DNA of 64,000 nt from assembly GCF_001280085.1 (NCBI RefSeq), contig NZ_LGED01000068.1, positions 111,178 through 175,177 of the forward strand, read 5' to 3'. Below are positions 24,380 through 33,145 of the stretch, one piece after another. Source of the DNA: Saccharothrix sp. NRRL B-16348. Lineage in GTDB: Bacteria > Actinomycetota > Actinomycetes > Mycobacteriales > Pseudonocardiaceae. The first letter of the stretch is position 1. Each line of letters begins with the position of its first letter. Position numbers and translations under genes: made by a program. Below the pieces are notes generated by a model. That model saw only the letters and a program-made list of their open reading frames with translations, made no database searches and was not told the origin of the DNA.

Positions 24380-25405
24380 TCAGTCCCGGCGGCTCGGGCC
24401 GCCGAACGAGAGGTCGTCGCGCAGGGCCCGGTGAGCGGGCTTGGCGGCGAAGTTCTCGTCGAGGATGTCGGCCGCACCTTCACCCTCGAACCACCCGGGC
24501 ACCCAGGAGTACTTGTCCATGTACCCCCAGACCGTGAACGACAGGCAGCCGGGCGTCAGCAGGCACGCCCGCAGCAGCGAGCGGTACACGTTCGCCTGGG
24601 CCTCCAGCTTCACCGGGTCGGCCGGCATCGCCATCCGCACGTCGACCTCCGTCAGCGCGGTGTGCAACCCGAGGTCGGCGAACCGGCCCAGGTTCTCCCG
24701 CAGCGTCCGCGGCGCGCGCTCCACCGAGCAGTGCGCCTGCACGCCGACGCCGTGGATCGGCACGTCCTGTCGTGTCAGTTCTTGCACGAGGTCGTACACG
24801 CCGTCGCTCTTGGCGTTGACGTCCTCGACGTCGTAGTCGTTGTAGAACAGCAGCGCGTCCGGGTCGGCCTCGTGCGCCCACCGGAACGCGTCCGCGATGT
24901 AGCCGGGACCGAGCGCCCGCAGCCAGACGGTGTCGCGCAGCGACCCGTCCTCCTCGACCGCCTCGTTCACCACGTCCCACTGCCGGATCTCGCCCCGGAA
25001 GCGGCGCACGGTGGTCTGGACGTGGTCCTTCAGCACGGCGCCGAGCTCGTCGGCGGGCAGGTCCGCCAGCCACGCCGGGTTCTGGTTGTGCCAGACCAGC
25101 GTGTGGCCGCGCACGGTCTGCCGGTTGGCCCTGGCGAACGCGATCAGCTCGTCCGCCCGGTCCCAGTCGTGCTGCCCGCGGGTCGGCTCCAGCTCCGCCC
25201 ACTTCATCTCGTTCTCGGCGGTGACGCTGTCGAACTGCGTCGCCACCCACTCCCGGTACACGTCGTCGTCGGCCAGCGCCGTCAGGTTGACCGCGGTGCC
25301 GAGGTCGAGGTCGTGCCGTGCCGCGAGCTGCCGGAGCGGGGGTTCCGCCGCCGCCACGGGGGCGACGGCGGAACCGGTGACCGGAACGGGCGGGCCGTCG
25401 GGCAT
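24380..25405 (-). CDS. GH10 endo-xylanase, apparently intracellular
   Basis: The 341-residue product starts MPDGPPVPVTGSAVAPVAAA with no signal peptide, then is a complete GH10 barrel. The acid/base Glu148 is in WDVVNEAVEE, the nucleophile Glu253 in ALTEVDVRM, and substrate residues in HTLVWHNQNPAWL and SFTVWGYMDKYSW. There is no CBM. ATG 25405 follows GGAGGG, 24 bases after the upstream permease stop, so it is the last gene of the sugar-importer operon. It probably cuts imported xylo-oligosaccharides in the cytosol, with the GH3 enzyme finishing them. Confidence 0.93.
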   Translation of the reverse strand: MPDGPPVPVTGSAVAPVAAAEPPLRQLAARHDLDLGTAVNLTALADDDVYREWVATQFDSVTAENEMKWAELEPTRGQHDWDRADELIAFARANRQTVRGHTLVWHNQNPAWLADLPADELGAVLKDHVQTTVRRFRGEIRQWDVVNEAVEEDGSLRDTVWLRALGPGYIADAFRWAHEADPDALLFYNDYDVEDVNAKSDGVYDLVQELTRQDVPIHGVGVQAHCSVERAPRTLRENLGRFADLGLHTALTEVDVRMAMPADPVKLEAQANVYRSLLRACLLTPGCLSFTVWGYMDKYSWVPGWFEGEGAADILDENFAAKPAHRALRDDLSFGGPSRRD

Positions 25406-25429
25406 GAGCGTCCCTCCAGTCCGGACGTG

Positions 25430-26248
25430 CTACTTGCCGAAACCGGCCGTGAGGCCGCTGAGCAGGAACCGCCGACCGATCAGGTACACCGCGAAGATCG
25501 GCAGCACGGACAGCGTCACGGCCGCGAGCAGCGCGGGCACGTTCGTGCCGAACTGCCCCTGGAAGTCCCACAACCCGAGGGTGAGCACCCGCGACGACTC
25601 CGACTGGGTGAGCACCAACGGGAAGAGGAACCCGTTCCACGCGTTGAGCGCCGTGTAGACGACCACGGTCATGATCGCCGGCCGCGCCAGCGGCAGGACC
25701 AGCGACACGAGCACCCGCAGCGGACCGGCGCCGTCGATCGCCTGCGCCTCGTACAGCTCACGCGGCACGTCGCGCAGGCTGTTGACCAGCACCAGCATCG
25801 CCACCGGCAGCGCGAACGCCGCCGTCGGCAGGATGATCGCGGTCAACGTGTCGTACAGCTGCATCCGCGTGATCATCAGGTACACCGGGATGATCGTGGC
25901 CTGCGCGGGGATCGCCAGCCCCATCAGCAGCAGGGTGAACCCCTTCTGCACGAACGGGCTGGTGTTGCGCACCACCGCGTACGCGGCGGGCACGGTCACC
26001 AGCACCACGATCGCCACCGTCGCGACGGTCACGATCACGTTGTTCAGCAGGTACTGGCCGAAGCCGCCGGTCAGCACGGTGACGTAGTTGTCCAGCGACA
26101 ACGCGTCCGGCATCTCCCACACGCTCTTGCCGAGGTACTCGGCTCGGGAGCGCAGCGACACCGTGACCAGGTAGAGCAGCGGCCCGACGACGACGGCCAG
26201 CCACACCAGGGCGAAGATCCCGGCGGGCCAGTTGGGACGAGACTTCAC
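25430..26248 (-). CDS. sugar ABC transporter permease (MalG type)
   Basis: The 272-residue product has six predicted membrane helices (WPAGIFALVWLAVVVGPLLY, TVATVAIVVLVTVPAAYAVV and others). The ATPase-contact EAA loop reads YEAQAIDGAGPLRVLVSLVLPLARP. GTG 26248 overlaps the stop of the other permease as GTGA. With the second permease and the binding protein it forms an importer, most likely for xylo-oligosaccharides, given the GH10 gene after it and the GH3 gene opposite. No ATP-binding subunit is encoded, so a shared MsiK-type ATPase is expected. Confidence 0.92.
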   Translation of the reverse strand: MKSRPNWPAGIFALVWLAVVVGPLLYLVTVSLRSRAEYLGKSVWEMPDALSLDNYVTVLTGGFGQYLLNNVIVTVATVAIVVLVTVPAAYAVVRNTSPFVQKGFTLLLMGLAIPAQATIIPVYLMITRMQLYDTLTAIILPTAAFALPVAMLVLVNSLRDVPRELYEAQAIDGAGPLRVLVSLVLPLARPAIMTVVVYTALNAWNGFLFPLVLTQSESSRVLTLGLWDFQGQFGTNVPALLAAVTLSVLPIFAVYLIGRRFLLSGLTAGFGK

Positions 26249-27099
26249 GACCCCTCCTGCTGGCTGCTCATCTGGCGGAACCCGCTCCAGCGCATGACCG
26301 CCAGCGACAGCGCGGTGCCGAGGACGACCAGCACGACCGCGATCGCGCTCGCGTAGCCCATCTCGAACCCGCTGAAGCCGGTGATGTACATGTGCAGCGG
26401 CAGGATGCGGGTCGCGGTGCCCGGTCCGCCGTTGGTCAGGATCAGCACGGTGTCGAACGTGGTCAGCGAGCCGACCAGCATCAGCACCGACGACGTGACG
26501 ATGGTGTAGCGCAGCTGCGGCAGCGTGATGTGCCGGAACTTGCTCACCCGTGACGCGCCGTCGATGGTGGCCGCCTCGTACAGCGAGGGCGGCACCGCCC
26601 GTGCCGCGCCCTGGTAGAGCAGGGTGTGGAACGGGACGAACTGCCACGAGATCACGAGCACCACCGTGTACAGCGCGATGTCGGGGTCACCCAGGAACAG
26701 CGGTCCGCCGACGAACGCGCCGAAGTTCGGCTCGAGCAGCGCCTGCCACAACAACGCGATGGCGGCCGTGGACAGCAGCAGCGGGAGGAAGAAGATCGAG
26801 CTGAGCACCGCCCGGGACCGCTGCTTGCCGGCCGCCCAGACCCCGACCAGCAACGCGATCGGGGTCTGGACGAGCCACGACACGACCATCAGCACCAGGG
26901 TCCGCCACACCGAGGCACGCGCCTCGCTGTCTTCGAGCAGCCGGGACCAGTTCTCGCCCCCGTTGAGCGCCGGTGTGCCCAACCCGTCCCAAGCGGTGAA
27001 GCTCAGGTAGATCACGAGCAGCATGGGCAACACGGCGAACAGGGCGAAGAATCCGAACGCCGGCACGGCATACCAGGCCGAAGGCCGCTGGGACGACAT
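26245..27099 (-). CDS. sugar ABC transporter permease (MalF type)
   Basis: The 284-residue membrane protein has about six helices, starting at PAFGFFALFAVLPMLLVIYL. The EAA motif is YEAATIDGASRVSKFRHITLPQLRY. TNGGPGTATRILPLHMYITG is typical of MalF/UgpA-like permeases. Its ATG shares one base with the binding-protein stop (TGATG). It forms the membrane channel with the next permease gene. Confidence 0.92.
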   Translation of the reverse strand: MSSQRPSAWYAVPAFGFFALFAVLPMLLVIYLSFTAWDGLGTPALNGGENWSRLLEDSEARASVWRTLVLMVVSWLVQTPIALLVGVWAAGKQRSRAVLSSIFFLPLLLSTAAIALLWQALLEPNFGAFVGGPLFLGDPDIALYTVVLVISWQFVPFHTLLYQGAARAVPPSLYEAATIDGASRVSKFRHITLPQLRYTIVTSSVLMLVGSLTTFDTVLILTNGGPGTATRILPLHMYITGFSGFEMGYASAIAVVLVVLGTALSLAVMRWSGFRQMSSQQEGS

Positions 27100-28394
27100 C
27101 AGCGCGCGGCCACCGCGTCGACGAACTGCTGCGGCGAGACCTTGCCCAGGAAGAACTCCTGGAGCTGGGTCAGCATGAACGTGGCGTCATCGGCCGGCAG
27201 GTCCTGGTCCCAGGACAGCTGGAAGTTCTTCGAGTCCAGCACCAGCTCGTAGATGAACGACGCGTACTCCGGGTTCGGCGACTTCTTCAGCTTCTCCTCG
27301 GCGCCCACCACCGGCGGGACGTCACCGGCCGCGACCAGCGCCTCGATGTAGGAGTCCTTGTGCAGCTCGGTGGTGACGAACTTCTTCGCCGCGTCCAGGC
27401 TCTTCGAGTCCTGGGTCGCCGAGTAGAAGTTGCTCACGTTGCCGACGAGGTTGCCCGCGTCGCCCTTGCCGCCGGGGATCGACGGGAACGCCACCCAGCC
27501 CAGGTCGCCGTTCTTCACGAAGTCCGGGCTCTGGTCGAGCTGGTTGGTGTACTCCCACGTGCCCATGAGGTGCATGGCGGCCTTGCCCTGCGCCAGGATG
27601 GTCGACGCGCCACCGGCGTCGTAGCCGACGGAGGCGAAGCTGCTGCCGAACGCGCCGCGGTCGATGAGGTCCTTGAGCTTGGTCATGGCCTCGACCACGG
27701 CCGGGTCCTTCCAGCCCTCCGGTCCCTTGTCCCGGATGTTCTGGAACACCTCGTGACCGGCCCAGCGGTCGAGCACGTACTCGGCCCACATCAGCTCGGT
27801 CCACGCCTGAGTGCCGGCGAGGGCGATCGGGGTGATGCCCTTCGCCTTGAAGGTGTCGACGGCCGTGAGCAGCTCGTCCCACGTCGTCGGCGGCTTCGCG
27901 CCCGCCTCGGAGAAGACCTTCTTGTTGAAGAACAGCAGCACGGGCTGCATGCCGCGCATCGGCACGCCGTAGTACTTGTCGCCGAGCTTCGCGCCGTTCA
28001 GGACGCTCGGGATGAACGCGTCCTTGGCGGCCTTGTTCTCCTCGAGCACCGAGGTCAGGTCGGCCACCTTGCCGGCGTCGACGTACTCCTTGAGGTTGCC
28101 ACCGCCCCAGTTGAAGAACAGGTCGGGGGCCTGGGGCGACCCGATGGCGACCCGGAGCCGCTGCTTGTACGGGTCGTTGCCGAACGTCTCCAGCGAGGCG
28201 TTGCCGCCGGCCGCCTTGAACGAGTCGATCGACAAGTTCTCGATCTTGTTGAGCACCGGGTCTTCCAGTGCCCAGATCTTCAGTGCGCCGGCGTTGGTCT
28301 CGCCCGGACCGGACGTGCCACACGCGGACACCACTGCTGTCACGGCGACGAGCCCCATCGCGATGAGGGGACGCACCCATGAACGGCGGGACAT
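27099..28394 (-). CDS. sugar-binding lipoprotein of the xylo-oligosaccharide importer
   Basis: The 431-residue product starts at ATG 28394. Its lipobox VSAC (Cys25) anchors it outside the cell. The mature part is a family 1 sugar-binding protein: ALKIWALEDPVLNKIENLSI, APDLFFNWGGGNLKEYVDAG, YYGVPMRGMQPVLLFFNKKV, LMGTWEYTNQLDQSPDFV. It resembles BxlE-like proteins of Streptomyces. It heads an operon of binding protein, two permeases and GH10, divergent from LacI-GH3. CGAAACATTTCG sits 47 bases upstream. Confidence 0.9.
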   Translation of the reverse strand: MSRRSWVRPLIAMGLVAVTAVVSACGTSGPGETNAGALKIWALEDPVLNKIENLSIDSFKAAGGNASLETFGNDPYKQRLRVAIGSPQAPDLFFNWGGGNLKEYVDAGKVADLTSVLEENKAAKDAFIPSVLNGAKLGDKYYGVPMRGMQPVLLFFNKKVFSEAGAKPPTTWDELLTAVDTFKAKGITPIALAGTQAWTELMWAEYVLDRWAGHEVFQNIRDKGPEGWKDPAVVEAMTKLKDLIDRGAFGSSFASVGYDAGGASTILAQGKAAMHLMGTWEYTNQLDQSPDFVKNGDLGWVAFPSIPGGKGDAGNLVGNVSNFYSATQDSKSLDAAKKFVTTELHKDSYIEALVAAGDVPPVVGAEEKLKKSPNPEYASFIYELVLDSKNFQLSWDQDLPADDATFMLTQLQEFFLGKVSPQQFVDAVAAR

Positions 28395-28440
28395 GCGACC
28401 GCCACCCTTCTTGCCACGCTGCGGGAATTGTTCGTGGCAT

Positions 28441-28452
28441 CGAAACATTTCG
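28441..28452. promoter_or_regulatory. CGAAA-TTTCG operator of the importer operon
   Basis: CGAAACATTTCG is an inverted repeat with perfect five-base arms, located 47 bases upstream of the binding-protein start. It resembles the operator described for the Streptomyces bxl repressor BxlR. A second half-site (CGAAAC, 28451-28456) overlaps it. Confidence 0.65.
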
Positions 28453-28559
28453 AAACATCCACGACTTGCGCAGACCTTAGGCGGGTGTCCAACCGGTGTC
28501 AAGCGTCACCATTCGGCGTGTCTAGGTGACGTTTCTGCACGTCAAGAGGTCACTCTTGT

Positions 28560-28578
28560 GTTTCGATCGAGTTTCGAT
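28560..28578. promoter_or_regulatory. GTTTCGAT direct repeat before lacI-GH3
   Basis: GTTTCGAT occurs twice (28560-28567 and 28571-28578), 12 bases before the LacI start. The half-sites are the same as in the importer operator, which suggests autoregulation and coordinate control across the divergent promoters. Confidence 0.55.
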
Positions 28579-28589
28579 ACTATCGGCCC

Positions 28590-29579
28590 ATGCGTCGAGC
28601 CACGTTGGCCACGATTGCCGCAGCAGCGGGGGTGTCTCTCCCGACGGTGTCCAAAGTCCTCAACGGGAAGGACGACGTCGGCGCGGAGACCAGGGCTCGT
28701 GTGCGGCAGTTGCTCGCCGAGTACGACTACGTGCCGGTGGGATCCCGGCGGGCCTCCGGCCACCTGCTGGTGGACCTCGTGTTCACCGCCCTGGACAGCC
28801 CCTGGGCGGTGGAGATCATCCGTGGTGTCGTCGACACCGGACTGCACGTCGTGGTGTCGTCCACGGACAAACCCCGTCAGCACACGTCGTGGGCGGCGTC
28901 GCTGGTCGAGGCCAGGCGCGCGGGCGCGCTCCTGGTCACCTCCCAGCTGACCGCCGCCGACCGCCGCGTGCTGGCCAACTCCCGCATCCCCGTCGTGGTC
29001 ATCGACCCGGTCGACCTGCCGCAGCCGAACGTGCCCAGCGTCGGCGCGACGAACTGGGCGGGCGGCCTGGCCGCCACCGAGCACCTCCTGCGCCTCGGCC
29101 ACCGCCGGGTCGGCGTCATCGGCGGACCGGCCGGGATGCTGTGCAGCCGCGCGCGGGTCGACGGCTACCGCGCCGCGCTCGACCGCGCGGGCATCGCGTT
29201 CAATCCCGAGCTGGTCAAGCACGGGGACTTCAAGCACGAGGGCGGGTTCCGCCGCGCGGCCGAGCTGCTGGCGCTGCCGGACCGGCCGACGGCGATCTTC
29301 GCCGGCAACGACGAGCAGGCATTAGGCGTGATCGAGGCGGCCCGCGTCGTCGGGCTGTCCGTGCCGCACGACCTGAGCGTGGTCGGCTTCGACGACCTGC
29401 CGGTCGCGGTGTGGTCCTCGCCCGCCCTCACCACCGTGCGCCAGCCACTCACCGAGATGGGCCGCCACGCGGGCCGCATGCTCGCCGACCTGATCGCGGG
29501 TCGCCCCGTGGAGACCGAACGGGTGGAACTGGCCACCGAACTCGTCGTCCGATCGTCAACGAAGGAGCCGCCGTGCTGA
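28590..29579 (+). CDS. LacI-family regulator (BxlR-like)
   Basis: The 329-residue product has an HTH at the very N-terminus (TLATIAAAAGVSLPTVSKVL, NGKDDVGAETRARVRQLLAE) and the effector domain with VGVIGGPAGMLCSRARVDGY, TAIFAGNDEQALGVIEAARV and VVGFDDLPVAVWSSPALTTV. It is divergent from the importer operon and overlaps the GH3 start by seven bases, so LacI and GH3 are co-expressed. By position it corresponds to the repressor of xylo-oligosaccharide uptake; xylobiose or a similar sugar would be the inducer. Confidence 0.92.
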   Translation: MRRATLATIAAAAGVSLPTVSKVLNGKDDVGAETRARVRQLLAEYDYVPVGSRRASGHLLVDLVFTALDSPWAVEIIRGVVDTGLHVVVSSTDKPRQHTSWAASLVEARRAGALLVTSQLTAADRRVLANSRIPVVVIDPVDLPQPNVPSVGATNWAGGLAATEHLLRLGHRRVGVIGGPAGMLCSRARVDGYRAALDRAGIAFNPELVKHGDFKHEGGFRRAAELLALPDRPTAIFAGNDEQALGVIEAARVVGLSVPHDLSVVGFDDLPVAVWSSPALTTVRQPLTEMGRHAGRMLADLIAGRPVETERVELATELVVRSSTKEPPC

Positions 29580-31879
29580 ACCCCTGGGCCGATCCCGGAA
29601 GGCCGACCGGTGAGCGGGTCGCCGCCCTGCTGGCCGAGCTGACCCTGGAGGAGAAGCTGGCCCAGCTGGTGGGCGTGTGGGTGGGAATCTCCGAGGGTGA
29701 GGAGGTCGCCCCCGCGCAGCACGAGTTCGCCGAGCCGCTGCCGCCGTGGGACGAGCTGACCAAGCCCGGCCTCGGTCAGCTGACCCGCGTGTTCGGCACC
29801 GGGCCGGTCGAGCCGCTGGTCGGCGCGAAGGTGCTGGCCGAGACGCAGCGCAAGCTGGTCGCCAACACCCGCTTCGGCATCCCGGCGATGGCGCACGAGG
29901 AGTGCCTGGCCGGGTTCACCGCGTGGCAGGCCACCGTGTTCCCCATCCCGCTCGCGTGGGGCGCCTCGTTCGACCCGGTGACGGTCGAGCGGATGGCACG
30001 CGAGGTGGGCCTCGTGATGCGCGACGTCGGTGTGCACCAGGGCCTGGCCCCGGTGCTGGACGTGTCGCGCGACCCGAGGTGGGGACGCACCGAGGAGACC
30101 ATCAGCGAGGATCCGTACCTCGTCGGTCTCCTCGGTGCCGCCTACACCAAGGGCCTGGAGTCCAGCGGGATCGTGGCCACGCTCAAGCACTTCGCGGGCT
30201 ACTCGGCCTCGCGCGGCGGGCGCAACCACGCGCCGGTGCACATGGGCCCGCGCGAGTTCGCCGACGTGGTGCTGCCGCCGTTCGAGATGGCGTTGCGCCT
30301 CGGCGGCGCGCGTTCGGTGATGAACTCCTACGCCGAGGTCGACGGCGTGCCCGCCGGCTCCGACCCGACCCTGTTCACCGACCTGCTGCGGGACAAGTGG
30401 GGCTTCGGCGGCGTGGTGGTCGCGGACTACTTCGCGGTGTCGTTCCTGGAGACCGCGCACGGCGTCGCCGGCTCGCCGGGTGAGGCCGCGTCGCTGGCGC
30501 TGGCCGCCGGCATCGACGTCGAGCTGCCCAGCGTGCGCTGCTACGGCGAGCCGCTGGCCGAGCTGGTGCGGTCCGGCCAGGTCGACGAGGCGCTGGTGGA
30601 CCGCGCCGTCGTCCGCGTGCTGACCCAGAAGTGCGAGCTGGGCCTGCTGGACGAGGGCTGGCAGCCGGAGTCGCCCGCGGTGCTGCGCGGCGAGCCGGTC
30701 GACCTCGACCCGCCCGCGCTGCGCGACCTGGCCCGCACGATGGCCGAGCGTTCCGTCGTGCTGCTGGACAACGCCTCCGGCGTGCTGCCGCTGACCGACG
30801 CGGGCAAGCTCGCCGTGGTCGGCCCGTGCGCGGACGACCTGCTGGCGCTGATGGGCTGCTACGCGTTCCCGAACCACGTGGGCGTGCAGCACCCCGACGT
30901 GCCGCTCGGTGTCGAGATGGACACGATGCTCCAGGCGGTGCGCAAGGAGTTCCCGGGCGCCGACGTCACCAGCGCGAAGGGCTGCGAGGTCGACGGCGAC
31001 GACCGGTCGGGCATCGAGGGCGCCGTCGCGGTGGCCCGCGAGGCCGACGTGGTGTTCGCCGTGCTGGGCGACCGGGCCGGGCTGTTCGGCCGCGGCACGT
31101 CCGGCGAGGGCTGCGACGCCGAGGACCTGAACCTGCCCGGTGTGCAGGGCGAGCTGCTGGCGGAGCTGCTGGCGCTGGACGTGCCGGTGGTGCTGGTGCT
31201 GCTGACCGGCCGCCCGTACGCGCTGGGCTCCTACCAGCCGGCGGCCGTCGTCCAGGCGTTCTTCCCCGGTGAGGAGGGCGCGGGCGCGGTCGCCGGCGTG
31301 CTCAGCGGTCGGGTCAACCCGTCGGGCAAGCTGCCCGTGCAGGTGCCGCGCGGCTCCGGCGGCCAGCCGACCACCTACCTGCACCCGCCGCTGGGCGGCC
31401 CGGGCGGGGTCAGCTCGGTCGACCCGTCGCCCGCCTACCCGTTCGGGCACGGCCTGTCGTACACGACGTTCGAGCTGTCCGACTTCGCCGCCGGCGCCGA
31501 GTTCCCGGTCGACGGCGAGGTCGAGGTGTCGTGCCTGGTGCGCAACACCGGCGACCGGTCCGGCGCCGAGGTCGTCCAGCTCTACCTGCACGACCCGGTG
31601 GCCAGCGTGACGCGTCCGGTGCGCCAGCTCGTCGGGTTCGCCCGGGTCGAGCTGGAGGCGGGCGCGGCCACCGAGGTGACGTTCCGGCTGCACGCCGACC
31701 GCACCTCGTTCACCGGCCGCGACGGCAAGCGGATCGTCGAGACCGGCGAGGTCGTGCTGCAGGTCGGCAACTCGAGCGAGGACATCCGCTGGCAGCACTC
31801 GGTGCGGATCACCGGCGAGCCGCGCGTGGTCGGCTACGACCGCGTGCTGGTGACCCCGGTGACCACCACGCCCCGCTGA
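29573..31879 (+). CDS. GH3 beta-xylosidase/beta-glucosidase
   Basis: The start is GTG 29573, five bases after GAAGGAG. The 768-residue product has no signal peptide and the standard GH3 order: TIM barrel to about residue 315, alpha/beta sandwich, then a C-terminal FnIII-like domain (VEVSCLVRNTGDRSGAEVVQ). Key motifs are LDVSRDPRWGRTEETISEDP, VATLKHFAGYSASRGGRNHA and the nucleophile Asp in GFGGVVVADYFAV. It hydrolyses imported oligosaccharides in the cytosol. The xylan context favours beta-xylosidase, but xylosidase and glucosidase cannot be told apart with certainty. Confidence 0.92.
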   Translation: MLNPWADPGRPTGERVAALLAELTLEEKLAQLVGVWVGISEGEEVAPAQHEFAEPLPPWDELTKPGLGQLTRVFGTGPVEPLVGAKVLAETQRKLVANTRFGIPAMAHEECLAGFTAWQATVFPIPLAWGASFDPVTVERMAREVGLVMRDVGVHQGLAPVLDVSRDPRWGRTEETISEDPYLVGLLGAAYTKGLESSGIVATLKHFAGYSASRGGRNHAPVHMGPREFADVVLPPFEMALRLGGARSVMNSYAEVDGVPAGSDPTLFTDLLRDKWGFGGVVVADYFAVSFLETAHGVAGSPGEAASLALAAGIDVELPSVRCYGEPLAELVRSGQVDEALVDRAVVRVLTQKCELGLLDEGWQPESPAVLRGEPVDLDPPALRDLARTMAERSVVLLDNASGVLPLTDAGKLAVVGPCADDLLALMGCYAFPNHVGVQHPDVPLGVEMDTMLQAVRKEFPGADVTSAKGCEVDGDDRSGIEGAVAVAREADVVFAVLGDRAGLFGRGTSGEGCDAEDLNLPGVQGELLAELLALDVPVVLVLLTGRPYALGSYQPAAVVQAFFPGEEGAGAVAGVLSGRVNPSGKLPVQVPRGSGGQPTTYLHPPLGGPGGVSSVDPSPAYPFGHGLSYTTFELSDFAAGAEFPVDGEVEVSCLVRNTGDRSGAEVVQLYLHDPVASVTRPVRQLVGFARVELEAGAATEVTFRLHADRTSFTGRDGKRIVETGEVVLQVGNSSEDIRWQHSVRITGEPRVVGYDRVLVTPVTTTPR

Positions 31880-31968
31880 CCACCACCGGGCCTCGGCTGG
31901 CCGCGGGCGTGCACACGCTCGAGTTCCGGATGGTCGTGGTGGTCCAGAAGCTGGTCGTGGACACAGGT

Positions 31969-31994
31969 GGACCCGGGTGCAGTTGCCCGGGTCC
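31969..31994 (+). terminator. hairpin downstream of GH3
   Basis: GGACCCGGG (31969-31977) pairs perfectly with CCCGGGTCC (31986-31994) across an eight-base loop, 90 bases after the GH3 stop. It precedes a stronger hairpin at 32027. Confidence 0.5.
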
Positions 31995-32026
31995 CCCGGA
32001 GAGCCGCCGAGTCCACTGACCGGGCT

Positions 32027-32066
32027 GGGCCGTGAGGGGACTATGGCGGTGGTCCCCTCACGGCCC
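32027..32066. terminator. bidirectional terminator between GH3 and CE7
   Basis: GGGCCGTGAGGGGAC (32027-32041) and GTCCCCTCACGGCCC (32052-32066) form a perfect 15-base stem with a ten-base loop, exactly between two convergent genes and eight bases from the CE7 stop. Confidence 0.85.
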
Positions 32067-32073
32067 GCCAACC

Positions 32074-33042
32074 TCAGAGGTGCGCGCGCAGGTGGCGGAG
32101 CTTGCGCTCGTCGTGCACCCGCGGCGTGGTGTGGCCGCTGAACGGGAACACCGCCATCTCCTTCGGCGCGGTGATCTCGTTGTAGGCCGCGTACACAGTG
32201 GACGGCGGGCACACCTCGTCCATCAGGCCCACGCTCAGCAACGACGTCGCGGTGATCCGCTTGGCCAGCAACGCGCCGTCCACGTACCGCAGCGTGTCGC
32301 GGGCGGCCGGGATCAGGTCGACGTGCTGCGCCAGGAACTTGGCGATCTCCGCGTACGGCTCGGCGTCGGTCAGGGTGATGGCCCGCTGGAAGTCGCACAG
32401 GAAGGGGACGTCCGCGTGGCAGACCTTCACCGCCTCGCCGTTGAGCGCGGCGGCGGCCAGCGCCAGCCCGCCGCCCTGGCTGCCGCCGGACACCGCGATC
32501 CGCGTCTCGTCCACGCCGTCCAGGGAAGCGGCCACCTCCACGGCACGGGCGGCGTCCACCATCAGGCGCGTGACGTAGTAGGTCTCGGGGCTGGCGATGC
32601 CGCGCGTCATCACGCCGGGGTGCTCGGGACCCGCGAAGCCGGAGTCCGGGGTGGCGCCGAGCGTCCACCGCCCGCCCTGGCCGCGGGTGTCCATCACGAA
32701 CACCGCGTAGCCGACGGACGGCAGCAGCGCGTGCTCCGACGGCAGGCCGCGACCGCCGCCGTAACCGATGTAGCAGACCACGGTCGGCAGCGGCTCGACG
32801 CCGGCGCCGGAGGGGCGGATGTACCAGCCGCGCACCCGGTCGCCGCCGTACCCGGAGAACTCGACGTCCCAGACGGCGAGCGGGCCGTAGGCGTCGGCCG
32901 CGTAAGGGGTGAGGACCGGCGGCAGGGCGGCGGCGTGGGCTTCGTCCAGCCGGGACTTCCACCACAGGTCCAGGTTGTCCGGCTCGGCGGTGTCGGTCCG
33001 GTACAGCGCCAGCTCCCGCTCGGAGAGGTCGAACCAGGGCAC
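32074..33042 (-). CDS. CE7 acetyl xylan esterase/cephalosporin C deacetylase
   Basis: The 322-residue cytosolic product is a complete CE7 enzyme. It has the RGQGG motif (about 120-124), nucleophile Ser188 in VSGGSQGGGLALAA, Asp275 in GLMDEVCPPSTVYAAYN and His304 in FPFSGHTTPR. The N-terminal MPWFDLSERELALYRTD is also typical. It removes acetyl groups from xylo-oligosaccharides after uptake, complementing GH10 and GH3. It is divergent from a LacI regulator with a TTAAGCGCTTAA operator between them. Confidence 0.93.
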   Translation of the reverse strand: MPWFDLSERELALYRTDTAEPDNLDLWWKSRLDEAHAAALPPVLTPYAADAYGPLAVWDVEFSGYGGDRVRGWYIRPSGAGVEPLPTVVCYIGYGGGRGLPSEHALLPSVGYAVFVMDTRGQGGRWTLGATPDSGFAGPEHPGVMTRGIASPETYYVTRLMVDAARAVEVAASLDGVDETRIAVSGGSQGGGLALAAAALNGEAVKVCHADVPFLCDFQRAITLTDAEPYAEIAKFLAQHVDLIPAARDTLRYVDGALLAKRITATSLLSVGLMDEVCPPSTVYAAYNEITAPKEMAVFPFSGHTTPRVHDERKLRHLRAHL

Positions 33043-33066
33043 GGCGGTCCCCTTTCACGTAATCCG

Positions 33067-33078
33067 TTAAGCGCTTAA
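33067..33078. promoter_or_regulatory. LacI operator between CE7 and lacI
   Basis: TTAAGCGCTTAA is a perfect 12-base palindrome with the central CG typical of LacI-family operators. It is 25 bases upstream of CE7 and 68 bases before the divergent LacI gene. A one-mismatch copy lies upstream of the GH5 gene. Confidence 0.75.
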
Positions 33079-33145
33079 TCACCCTACCGGGCTGAGCCAC
33101 GCACACCGCGGCTAGACTCGATGATCACCGACCGAGGAGGCGCGG

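Noticed and set aside
28526..29572. 350-codon upstream extension of the GH3 gene
   Set aside because: It overlaps the LacI gene in another frame and is Arg/Gly-rich; the start at 29573 has a strong ribosome-binding site.
29165..33106. Giant minus-strand reading frame of more than 1300 codons opposite GH3 and CE7
   Set aside because: It is an antisense shadow of real genes caused by GC-rich third positions, with no recognisable domain.
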